NCBI GenBank assembly: GCA_005798965.1
Contig: SYIB01000330.1
Coordinates: forward strand, 1-10,090
Length of the DNA stretch: 10,090 bases
Source: Planctomycetia bacterium
GTDB taxonomy: Bacteria > Planctomycetota > Phycisphaerae > Phycisphaerales > SM1A02
Reading direction: 5' to 3'
Shown here: positions 1 through 5,492 of the stretch, in pieces
Layout of the letters: each line of letters begins with the position of its first letter
Numbering within the stretch: position 1 is the first letter of the stretch
Notes under the pieces: model-generated
Told to the model about the DNA's origin: nothing
What the model saw: only the letters and a program-made list of their open reading frames with translations
The model's database searches: none
Position numbers and translations under genes: made by a program

Positions 1-452
1 GCTTGAGCCGGAAGCGTGGCATCGATCCAGGCATGACCTGACTGGAACCAGGCATAGCCATCCCAGATCGGGCGCGATCTGGCCCACTCAATGCCGACGA
101 GCGCCAACGGGAAACCGAGCCAGGCGCAGCGCTCGCCGATGCTCATGCGCAGCCGGGCAGCCATGACCGGAACCAAGGCTGACCACATCGCCATGTACGC
201 GATGAGCACGATGCAACCGGCCGTGGTGACTTGGTGCAACCAGCCCTCGAGGATGACCCAGCATGGCAGCCAGCCGAGCCAACCCGCCACCAGGCGTTTC
301 CACCACCGCACGGATCCGTGGGCTGCGCGCGCATGACAGGCCAGCGCGGGAATGGACCACCACCAGCCCAACTGCGAAAACGGCAGGCAGAACAGGAGCC
401 CGGCCGCGAGCGACCATCCCGCTACTGCACGCATCGACCGCTGGTCGTTCAT
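1..452 (-). CDS. lnt: Apolipoprotein N-acyltransferase, N-terminal part (runs off left edge)
   Basis: The reading frame is open from an ATG at 452 to the window edge, giving about 150 codons and no stop. Lnt adds the third acyl chain to the N-terminal cysteine of lipoproteins in the inner membrane. The visible part matches the family's membrane domain: a hydrophobic, Trp-rich start (GLLFCLPFSQLGWWW near residue 20), then a segment with YMAMWSALVPVMAARL, then ALVGIEWARSRPIWDGYAWF. The last resembles the Lnt pattern of Glu-Trp-x-Arg followed by Gly-Phe-Pro-Trp, here Gly-Tyr-Ala-Trp. The nitrilase-like catalytic domain, with its Glu-Lys-Cys triad, lies beyond the window and cannot be checked. 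The gene sits 37 bases after accD on the same strand and has no clear Shine-Dalgarno sequence. A TTG at 456-458 is an alternative start. The call rests on pattern resemblance and position-specific motifs; another multi-pass membrane protein is possible but less likely. Confidence 0.75.
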   Translation of the reverse strand, partial: MNDQRSMRAVAGWSLAAGLLFCLPFSQLGWWWSIPALACHARAAHGSVRWWKRLVAGWLGWLPCWVILEGWLHQVTTAGCIVLIAYMAMWSALVPVMAARLRMSIGERCAWLGFPLALVGIEWARSRPIWDGYAWFQSGHAWIDATLPAQ

Positions 453-489
453 GCACAAGGGCCCGGCAATGGCGCGCAGTGCGTGCGCA

Positions 490-1344
490 TCAGCCTGCGA
501 AGTCGATGAGGCGGGCGATCTCGCTGCGGAGCGCGCTGCGATGCACGATCCTGTCGATGAAGCCGGCGTTGAGCAGGAACTCCGAGGTCTGGAAGCCGTC
601 CGGCAGGTCCTGGCGGATGGTCTGCTTGATCACGCGCGGGCCAGCAAAGCCGATGAGGGCCCTGGGCTCGGCGATGATCACATCACCGAGCATGGCGAAG
701 CTCGCGGTCACGCCGCCGGTGGTCGGATCCGTGAGCACGCTGATGTACAGACCTCCCGCTTCGTCAAGGCGGGCAAGCGCAGCGCTGGTCTTGGCCATCT
801 GCATGAGCGAGAGGCCCGACTCCTGCATTCGCGCGCCGCCTGAGCACGACACGATGATCAGCGGCAGCCCGTGCTCGAGAGCATGCAATGTGGCGCGGGT
901 GATCTTCTCGCCGACCACGCTGCCCATGCTGCCGGCGAGGAACGAGAAGTCCATGACGCACACGACGACCTTGCGGCCCTTCACGAAGCCGGTGCCCGAA
1001 ATGAGGCCCTCGGGCTGCCCGCTTGATCGTTGTGCCGCCTTGATGCGGTCCGGATAGGCCTTCACATCGACGAAGCCGAGTGGATCGTTCGCCGTGAGGA
1101 GCGCGTCCATCGGTTCGAAGCTGCCCTCATCCAGCAGTTGAGCGATGCGCTGCGTGCCGGAAATGCGCATGTGCAGGTCGCACTTGGGGCAGACCATCAG
1201 GTTGGCTTCGAGCGCCTTGCGGAAGAGCGTCTCGCCGCAGCCCTCGCACTGGGTCCACTGGCCCTCCGGCACGGCACGCTTGTCGCCGAGGCCTTCTTCC
1301 TCCCAGGTGCGTTCTCGCGATGCGGGTACCGAATGCTCTGCCAC
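490..1344 (-). CDS. accD: Acetyl-CoA carboxylase carboxyltransferase subunit beta
   Basis: The 284-residue protein is the beta half of the carboxyltransferase that moves CO2 from carboxybiotin to acetyl-CoA, making malonyl-CoA for fatty acid synthesis in the cytoplasm. It pairs with AccA, which is not in this window. A zinc ribbon is complete at C33, C36, C52 and C55. The crotonase-fold core follows, with GSMGSVVGEKITRA, the acyl-CoA-binding SCSGGARMQESGLSLMQMAK and LTDPTTGGVTASFAMLGD, and a conserved C-terminal stretch IGFAGPRVIKQTIRQDLPDG. The length is slightly under the roughly 300 residues of the E. coli protein, mainly from a shorter C-terminal tail. The start codon is GTG, chosen because a GGAGG lies 5 bases upstream and no better ATG exists in frame. 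It lies 89 bases after rpe and 37 before lnt. Confidence 0.97.
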   Translation of the reverse strand: MAEHSVPASRERTWEEEGLGDKRAVPEGQWTQCEGCGETLFRKALEANLMVCPKCDLHMRISGTQRIAQLLDEGSFEPMDALLTANDPLGFVDVKAYPDRIKAAQRSSGQPEGLISGTGFVKGRKVVVCVMDFSFLAGSMGSVVGEKITRATLHALEHGLPLIIVSCSGGARMQESGLSLMQMAKTSAALARLDEAGGLYISVLTDPTTGGVTASFAMLGDVIIAEPRALIGFAGPRVIKQTIRQDLPDGFQTSEFLLNAGFIDRIVHRSALRSEIARLIDFAG

Positions 1345-1349
1345 GATGA

Positions 1350-1354
1350 CCTCC
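1350..1354 (-). promoter_or_regulatory. Shine-Dalgarno site fixing the GTG start of accD
   Basis: A perfect GGAGG on the minus strand is separated by 5 bases (TCATC) from the GTG at 1344. It is one of the strongest ribosome-binding sites in the window and decides the non-ATG start of accD. Confidence 0.75.
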
Positions 1355-1365
1355 GTGTGCTGCGG

Positions 1366-1392
1366 ATCCTAGCGCGAGCCGCCGCTGGCCAA
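1366..1392 (-). promoter_or_regulatory. Candidate promoter for accD (weak)
   Basis: On the minus strand TTGGCC (1392-1387) and TAGGAT (1371-1366) each match 4 of 6 bases of the sigma-70 -35 and -10 consensus, with a 15-base spacer, shorter than ideal. Transcription would start near 1359, just upstream of the GGAGG of accD. It lies in the only sizeable gap of the leftward gene cluster. Matches this weak occur by chance, so the call is tentative. Confidence 0.3.
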
Positions 1393-1404
1393 CCCGAGGC
1401 GAAA

Positions 1405-1419
1405 CCGGGCCGCACCCGG
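1405..1419 (-). terminator. Small hairpin between rpe and accD, possible weak terminator
   Basis: CCGGG (1405-1409) and CCCGG (1415-1419) form a 5-bp GC stem with a 5-base loop. In the minus-strand transcript the stem is followed by only three U residues (TTTCGCC). It sits 15 bases after the rpe stop and upstream of the accD promoter candidate. The U run is too short for a standard intrinsic terminator, so at most it would attenuate read-through. Confidence 0.3.
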
Positions 1420-1433
1420 GACGCGCAGTCCGC

Positions 1434-2105
1434 TCACGCGAGCATGCCGTCGATCGCCACGGCGTAGTCACCGCTGCCGAAGATCGCACTCGCCGAGACC
1501 AAGAGCGTGCAACCGGCCGCGCGGCACGCTTCAGCGTTGAGCGGAGAAACACCCCCATCGATCTCGATCGGTCCCTGCCAGCCCGCCCGGCGCAGCAACC
1601 GCGCCTTGGCCAGGACATCGGGCATGAATGCCTGACCGCTGTAGCCAGGTTGCACGCTCATGATGAGGACGAAGTCCGCAGCCTCAAGCAAGCCGGCGTC
1701 GAGTGCATGCTCGACCGGCGTGCGGGGATTGAAGGCGAGCCCCGCCTTCATGCCAAGCGACCGCGAGCGCTCGGCGCACTCTCTCGGGTCGTCCTGCGCC
1801 TCAACATGGACGGTGCACCAATCGGCGCCGGCCGCCGCGAACGGCTCGATGAACGCGAGTGGGCGCTGCACCATCAGGTGCACATCCACCGGGGCCCGTG
1901 GGGCCGCACGGCGCACGGCCCCGCACACGGCCGGCCCCATCGACAGGTTCGGGACGAAGTGGCCGTCCATCACATCGACGTGGATGAACCCTGCGCCAGC
2001 ACCGAGCGCAGCGGCAATGTCGTTGCCGAGGGCGGCGAAGTCAGCGCTGAAAATCGAAGCACCGACCGCGACCCCCTGGGGGAACGCGAGCCGGTCGTGA
2101 CTCAT
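1434..2105 (-). CDS. rpe: Ribulose-phosphate 3-epimerase
   Basis: The 223-residue protein interconverts D-ribulose 5-phosphate and D-xylulose 5-phosphate in the pentose-phosphate pathway (or Calvin cycle), in the cytoplasm. It has the expected TIM-barrel landmarks: SIFSADF (17-23), HVDVMDGHFVPN (42-53) with metal ligands H42 and D44, DVHLMV (74-79) with H76, MSVQPGYSGQ (149-158), and IDGGV (182-186) with the second catalytic Asp, D183. A phosphate-binding glycine/serine stretch, LVSASAIFGSGDY, lies near the C-terminus. Family members usually read Pro-Ser-Ile-Leu at the first motif; here it is Ala-Ser-Ile-Phe. The length is normal. The ATG overlaps the TGA of the upstream thioredoxin-like gene as ATGA, and a modest AAGG lies 7 bases before it, so translational coupling is likely. 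Confidence 0.96.
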   Translation of the reverse strand: MSHDRLAFPQGVAVGASIFSADFAALGNDIAAALGAGAGFIHVDVMDGHFVPNLSMGPAVCGAVRRAAPRAPVDVHLMVQRPLAFIEPFAAAGADWCTVHVEAQDDPRECAERSRSLGMKAGLAFNPRTPVEHALDAGLLEAADFVLIMSVQPGYSGQAFMPDVLAKARLLRRAGWQGPIEIDGGVSPLNAEACRAAGCTLLVSASAIFGSGDYAVAIDGMLA

Positions 2106-3136
2106 TGCCCGACCTTGGCCGCTGCGCCCTTGGCCTGCAACTGCTTGTAGGCGTCGAGGTCGCTCTTGAGGAAGGGCTTTTGCTCGGGAGTGGATTGCCG
2201 CCAGGCTTTGTTCTGCAGGTCGACGGCCGTATCAAGCTTTCCTGCGGCTTTGGCCACGCGCGCAGCGGCGACGAGTACATCAATCTTGGTACCACCAGTG
2301 GCCATCGCCCCCTCGATCATGGCCTGCGCCGACTCAAGGTCGTGCTGCTGCAGCCGCGGATCCTGCGCGACGAAGACGGCGAACTCGGCGAGGGCCACAG
2401 GGGACGAACCAAGCTTCCCCGCCACATCAGCGCCCCAGGCCTTGGCCGCGGCGGCATCCTTCTGCTGATCTGCCAGCATCAGATACTTGAGTTCCATGGC
2501 ATCGATGAAGATCTCGGGCTTCAGGGCGATGCAGTCATCGAAGTGCTTCGAAGCCTCGCGCCAGTTCTTCTTCTTGGCGGCGTTGCGCCCGGCGTCGATG
2601 TACTGATCGCCCCTCGGGGAGAGTTCCGGGTCGAAGCGTCCCGACAGGCACTTTCGGATCGCCGACTCGAAGTCATCGTCCATCGGGTGGCCGATCCACG
2701 CGATCTTGCCGTTGGTGCAGACGAACGCGGTCGGAATGCCCTTCTGGCCCGATGCCTCCATCCAACTGCGGCTGATGCCTTCGCCGGCCCAGCCAACGTT
2801 GTAGGTCATTCGCGATCCCATCTTCTTGATGAAGGGATCGACCTTGCCCTTGTCCTCGGTGGAGTCGGTGCTGATGCCGAGCACCTGAAGGCCGCGCCAT
2901 GCGTTGTCCTTGGCAACCTGGTTGATGTGTGGGATGGCCTTCACGCACGGCCCGCACCAAGTGGCCCAGAACTCGACCACGACGACTTTGGCATCACCAA
3001 GACCACCCTTTGAGCCCTGCATGACCTCGACGTTCTCCAGGCTCGGCATGGCAGAGCCAACCTTGAGCTTCTCTGGCTCTTGGGCGGCGGCGAGGGTGGC
3101 GACGCAGGCAACGGCGGCGATCATGTGGGTCAGCAT
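2102..3136 (-). CDS. Exported thioredoxin-fold (TlpA/ResA-like) protein with TPR-like C-terminal domain
   Basis: The protein has 344 residues. Residues 1-18 look like a Sec signal peptide (hydrophobic core, cleavage expected after AAA at 16-18), so it should act in the periplasm; its n-region carries only a His and no Lys or Arg, which is unusual. Residues ~25-165 form a thioredoxin-type domain with VVVVEFWATWCGPC: redox cysteines C61 and C64, and the expected cis-proline P135 in GIPTAFV. This is the TlpA/ResA-like class of thiol oxidoreductases. Residues ~175-344 are helical and Ala-rich, with TPR-like helix pairs, suggesting protein binding. The substrate cannot be inferred. The start at 3136 is preferred over an in-frame ATG at 3196 because AAAGGA lies 9 bases upstream and the signal peptide then starts at Met1. 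It follows pgk by 52 bases and overlaps rpe by 4. Confidence 0.9.
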   Translation of the reverse strand: MLTHMIAAVACVATLAAAQEPEKLKVGSAMPSLENVEVMQGSKGGLGDAKVVVVEFWATWCGPCVKAIPHINQVAKDNAWRGLQVLGISTDSTEDKGKVDPFIKKMGSRMTYNVGWAGEGISRSWMEASGQKGIPTAFVCTNGKIAWIGHPMDDDFESAIRKCLSGRFDPELSPRGDQYIDAGRNAAKKKNWREASKHFDDCIALKPEIFIDAMELKYLMLADQQKDAAAAKAWGADVAGKLGSSPVALAEFAVFVAQDPRLQQHDLESAQAMIEGAMATGGTKIDVLVAAARVAKAAGKLDTAVDLQNKAWRQSTPEQKPFLKSDLDAYKQLQAKGAAAKVGQ

Positions 3137-3145
3137 GGGGCGAAG

Positions 3146-3151
3146 TCCTTT
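3146..3151 (-). promoter_or_regulatory. Shine-Dalgarno site fixing the start of the thioredoxin-like gene
   Basis: AAAGGA on the minus strand lies 9 bases before the ATG at 3136. The alternative ATG at 3196 has no comparable site and would put 20 extra residues ahead of the signal peptide. Confidence 0.6.
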
Positions 3152-3164
3152 GGCGGGAGGCCAG

Positions 3165-3192
3165 AGTATAGACCTGACGACTCTTGGATCAG
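3165..3192 (-). promoter_or_regulatory. Candidate internal promoter ahead of the thioredoxin-like gene
   Basis: On the minus strand TATACT (3170-3165) matches 5 of 6 bases of the -10 consensus. CTGATC (3192-3187), 16 bases upstream and overlapping the pgk stop, matches 3 of 6 bases of the -35. Start of transcription is predicted near 3158, leaving a leader of about 22 bases that contains AAAGGA. This could express the thioredoxin-like gene, rpe and downstream genes independently of pgk. Confidence 0.4.
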
Positions 3193-4406
3193 GCATCCTG
3201 CAACGCGGAGAGGCAGGTGAAGGTCTTGCCTTCGAGCATCTCCAGGCTCGCGCCTCCGCCGGTAGAGATGTGGGTCAGCGCATCGGCGAGGCCCGCCCGC
3301 TCAACCGCAAGGGCGGTGTCGCCGCCACCGGCCACCGAGGTGCAGCCATGCTTGGTGGCATCTGCAACCGCGCTGGCCAGACCAAAGGTACCGAGGTGGA
3401 ACGGCTCAGTCTCGAAGGCGCCCATCGGGCCGTTCCACACGATGGTCTTGGCGCCTCGGACTGCGCTCGAGTAGGCAGCCAAGGTCGCCGGGCCGATGTC
3501 CAGCCCCATGAGCCCATCGGGGATGGCGCCGACCACCACGCTCTCCGCGGTACCTGCCTTGAGTTCAGCGCCGCAGACGTGATCCGTCGGCAGCAGCAGC
3601 GCCGTGCCCCGCTCCTTCGCCAAACCGAGGATGGTCCGCGCTTGGTCAACCATGCCCTGTTGGACGAGGCTGCGCCCGACGCCGATGCCTTGCGCGAGCA
3701 GGAAGGTGTAGGCCATCGCACCACCGACCAGGATCGTGTCGACGCGTCCGCACAGATTGGTGAGCGCCGCGATCTTGTCGCTCACCTTGGCTCCACCGAT
3801 GATGGCAACGAAGGGGCGCTGGGGATGCTCGAGCACGCCCTGCAGGTAGGTCAGTTCACGGTCCAGGAGCAGCCCGGCCACGCAAGGCTTCGGAGCCATG
3901 GCGCGCGGCAACGCATCCATGCTCGCATCGGTGCGGTGCGAACATCCGAAGGCATCGTTGACGTAGGCATCGGCGTAACCCGCAAGCTTGGAGGCGAAAG
4001 CCGGGTCACCCTTCTTCTCACCCTTCTCGAAGCGGAGGTTCTCGAGGAGCAACACCTGCCGAGGCTTCAGCGCCGCAGCCGCGGCAGCCGACTCGGGTGA
4101 CGTCGGCAGTTCGCCTGCCATCTGCACGGGTCCATCGATGTGCCCGGCAAGGAGCTCATCCAAGAGCTCACGCACCGGCCGAGCGCTCTCGGAAGCCTGG
4201 AAACCCGTGCCATCAGGACGGCCCAGATGGCTGGCCACCACCACGGAACCACCGCGATCGAGCACGCTCACGAGGGTGGGCACCGTCAGTCGCACGCGAC
4301 GGTCGTCGCTGATGCACCCATCGTCGTCCATGGGCACGTTGAAGTCAGCGCGAATGAACACGCGCTTGCCGGTCACGTCGAGGTCACGGATGGTCTTCTT
4401 GGGCAT
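3189..4406 (-). CDS. pgk: Phosphoglycerate kinase
   Basis: The 405-residue protein catalyses reversible phosphate transfer between 1,3-bisphosphoglycerate and ADP in glycolysis and gluconeogenesis, in the cytoplasm. Both lobes are complete. The N-terminal substrate lobe has RADFNVP (19-25), SHLGRP (59-64), LLLENLRFEKGE and YVNDAFGCSHR. The nucleotide lobe has IIGGAKVSDKI, LVGGAMAYTFL, TIVWNGPMGAFE, VAGGGDTALA and STGGGASLE (381-389). The length is a little above the E. coli enzyme and normal for the family. The ATG at 4406 has GGAG 8 bases upstream. It is the first gene of the leftward cluster and diverges from miaA across 37 bases. Confidence 0.99.
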   Translation of the reverse strand: MPKKTIRDLDVTGKRVFIRADFNVPMDDDGCISDDRRVRLTVPTLVSVLDRGGSVVVASHLGRPDGTGFQASESARPVRELLDELLAGHIDGPVQMAGELPTSPESAAAAAALKPRQVLLLENLRFEKGEKKGDPAFASKLAGYADAYVNDAFGCSHRTDASMDALPRAMAPKPCVAGLLLDRELTYLQGVLEHPQRPFVAIIGGAKVSDKIAALTNLCGRVDTILVGGAMAYTFLLAQGIGVGRSLVQQGMVDQARTILGLAKERGTALLLPTDHVCGAELKAGTAESVVVGAIPDGLMGLDIGPATLAAYSSAVRGAKTIVWNGPMGAFETEPFHLGTFGLASAVADATKHGCTSVAGGGDTALAVERAGLADALTHISTGGGASLEMLEGKTFTCLSALQDA

Positions 4407-4443
4407 GAATCAGGCTCCGGGCGCCGGAAGGTACCGTCCACCC
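4407..4443. promoter_or_regulatory. Divergent pgk/miaA spacer with palindrome over both ribosome-binding sites
   Basis: Only 37 bases separate the two start codons. They contain an inverted repeat, TCCGG (4416-4420) and CCGGA (4424-4428), around GCG. The pgk Shine-Dalgarno GGAG (minus strand, 4418-4415) overlaps one arm and the miaA GGAAGG (4426-4431, 12 bases before its ATG) overlaps the other. No convincing -35/-10 pair is visible here, so both promoters probably reach into the opposite gene. Confidence 0.5.
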
Positions 4444-5379
4444 ATGGCTGAAGGCCGAGTCATCGTGCTGATGGGACCGACCGCCAGCGGCAAGAGCGCG
4501 CTGGCCATGGCCATGGCCCGTGCTGCAGGCCCGAGAGCCGAGTTGATCAGCGCCGACAGCATGCAGGTCTACCGGGGCATGGACCTCGGCACCGCCAAGC
4601 CGACGGCGGCCGAGCGCACAGACGTCCCCCATCACGGACTGGATCTGGTCGAGCCCACCCACGATGGGTTCACCGTCGAGGACTGGCTTGAGCACGCCAA
4701 GTCGGCACTCGCCGCGATCCACGGCCGTGGCGGCGTCGCCATCGTGGTGGGTGGCACCAACCTCTACGCAAAAGCGCTGCTGGAAGGCCTCTTCGACGGC
4801 CCGCCGGCCGATCCCGCCCTGCGCGAGGAACTCTCCTCCTGGGAACTCGATGCGCTCCGCACCGAGCTCCTGCGGGTCGATCCGGCCGCTGCCGAGCGCA
4901 TCCACCGCAATGACCGCAGACGCACGATCCGGGCGATCGAGGTGCATCGTGCGACGGGGACGCCGATCAGCGTGCTGCAGGCGCAATGGCGTGAGCGACC
5001 GACGGCGTTGCCAGCCGGCTGGTCGCTCATCGGCTTGACCATGGGCGTCGAGGCGAACAACCGTCGCATCAACGCTCGCGTGCGCAGCATGCGCGCGATG
5101 GGCCTGGTTGACGAGGTCCGCGGGCTGCTGGCGACAGGTGGCTTCGGTGCGCAGGCCGCAACCGCCGTGGGATACCGGGAGATCATCGCGCACCTGCGCG
5201 GAACGTCGGGCGAGGACGATGCCTTCGAGGCGATCAAGATCGCGACGCGGCAGCTGGCCAAGCAGCAGCGCACGTGGCTCAAGCGCTTCGTCGACACGCC
5301 AGGCTCGACGTGGATTGATGCTGGCGAGGGGCTCACGGAGGAGCGAATGGCTGGGATCGCAAAAATATCTTTCGCGTGA
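4444..5379 (+). CDS. miaA: tRNA dimethylallyltransferase
   Basis: The 311-residue enzyme transfers the dimethylallyl group of DMAPP to N6 of A37 in tRNAs that read codons starting with U. The N-terminal P-loop is GPTASGKS (11-18). DSMQVYRGMDLGTAKP (38-53) carries the conserved Asp and the tRNA/DMAPP-site residues. GGTNLY follows at 103-108 (often GGTGLY elsewhere). RRRTIRAIEVHRATGTPIS lies mid-protein, and GYREI plus RQLAKQQRTWLKRF (269-282) at the C-terminal side are family signatures. The length is typical. The frame is open upstream to 3988 inside pgk, but the ATG at 4444 begins just before the P-loop, as expected. The last codons (aaaaatatcttt) are markedly AT-rich compared with the gene. 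Confidence 0.97.
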   Translation: MAEGRVIVLMGPTASGKSALAMAMARAAGPRAELISADSMQVYRGMDLGTAKPTAAERTDVPHHGLDLVEPTHDGFTVEDWLEHAKSALAAIHGRGGVAIVVGGTNLYAKALLEGLFDGPPADPALREELSSWELDALRTELLRVDPAAAERIHRNDRRRTIRAIEVHRATGTPISVLQAQWRERPTALPAGWSLIGLTMGVEANNRRINARVRSMRAMGLVDEVRGLLATGGFGAQAATAVGYREIIAHLRGTSGEDDAFEAIKIATRQLAKQQRTWLKRFVDTPGSTWIDAGEGLTEERMAGIAKISFA

Positions 5380-5381
5380 AA

Positions 5382-5399
5382 CGCTGGAGAAACTCCGCG
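5382..5399 (+). other. Hairpin just after miaA
   Basis: CGC(T)GGAG (5382-5389) pairs with CTCCGCG (5393-5399), giving 7 bp with one bulged T and an AAA loop, three bases after the miaA stop. No T run follows (the next bases are AAAAACGCC), so a standard intrinsic terminator is not supported. It may protect the miaA transcript end. Confidence 0.3.
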
Positions 5400-5449
5400 A
5401 AAAACGCCGACGCCCCATGCACCGCGGTCACTCCCAGCCCAGCGGGTCG

Positions 5450-5479
5450 TTGACACCGCCTTCACTTTCTTCGTATCAC
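5450..5479 (+). promoter_or_regulatory. Candidate sigma-70-type promoter of topA
   Basis: A perfect TTGACA (5450-5455) is followed after 18 bases by TATCAC (5474-5479), a 4 of 6 match to the -10 consensus. Transcription is predicted near 5486, only about 7 bases before the topA ATG, so the mRNA would be nearly leaderless. This agrees with the absence of a Shine-Dalgarno sequence. The bases between -10 and start are very GC-rich (TCCGCCCCC), a discriminator type known to make promoters sensitive to supercoiling. Confidence 0.5.
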
Positions 5480-5492
5480 TCCGCCCCCGACG

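Noticed and set aside
88..456. A 122-codon minus-strand frame overlapping the lnt start
   Set aside because: It reads the same DNA in another frame, is Arg/His/Ala-rich rather than hydrophobic, and ends inside the frame that matches the Lnt membrane domain.
263..1057. Plus-strand open frames opposite accD and lnt
   Set aside because: They overlap the well-supported accD frame and show no family features.
2105..3013. A 302-codon plus-strand open frame opposite the thioredoxin-like gene
   Set aside because: The minus-strand frame has a signal peptide, CxxC and cis-proline in the right places; this one has no motif or ribosome-binding site.
2904..4100. A 398-codon plus-strand open frame opposite pgk and the thioredoxin-like gene
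   Set aside because: It lies antisense to two clear genes, has the Arg/Ala/Gly/Pro-rich composition of a shadow frame in GC-rich DNA, and shows no recognisable domain.
3988..4443. N-terminal extension of miaA into pgk
   Set aside because: The frame happens to be open, but the P-loop belongs near residue 10 and the ATG at 4444 gives the usual family length.
4384..5418. A 344-codon minus-strand open frame opposite miaA
   Set aside because: It is antisense to a full-length miaA with all its signatures intact and has no domain of its own.
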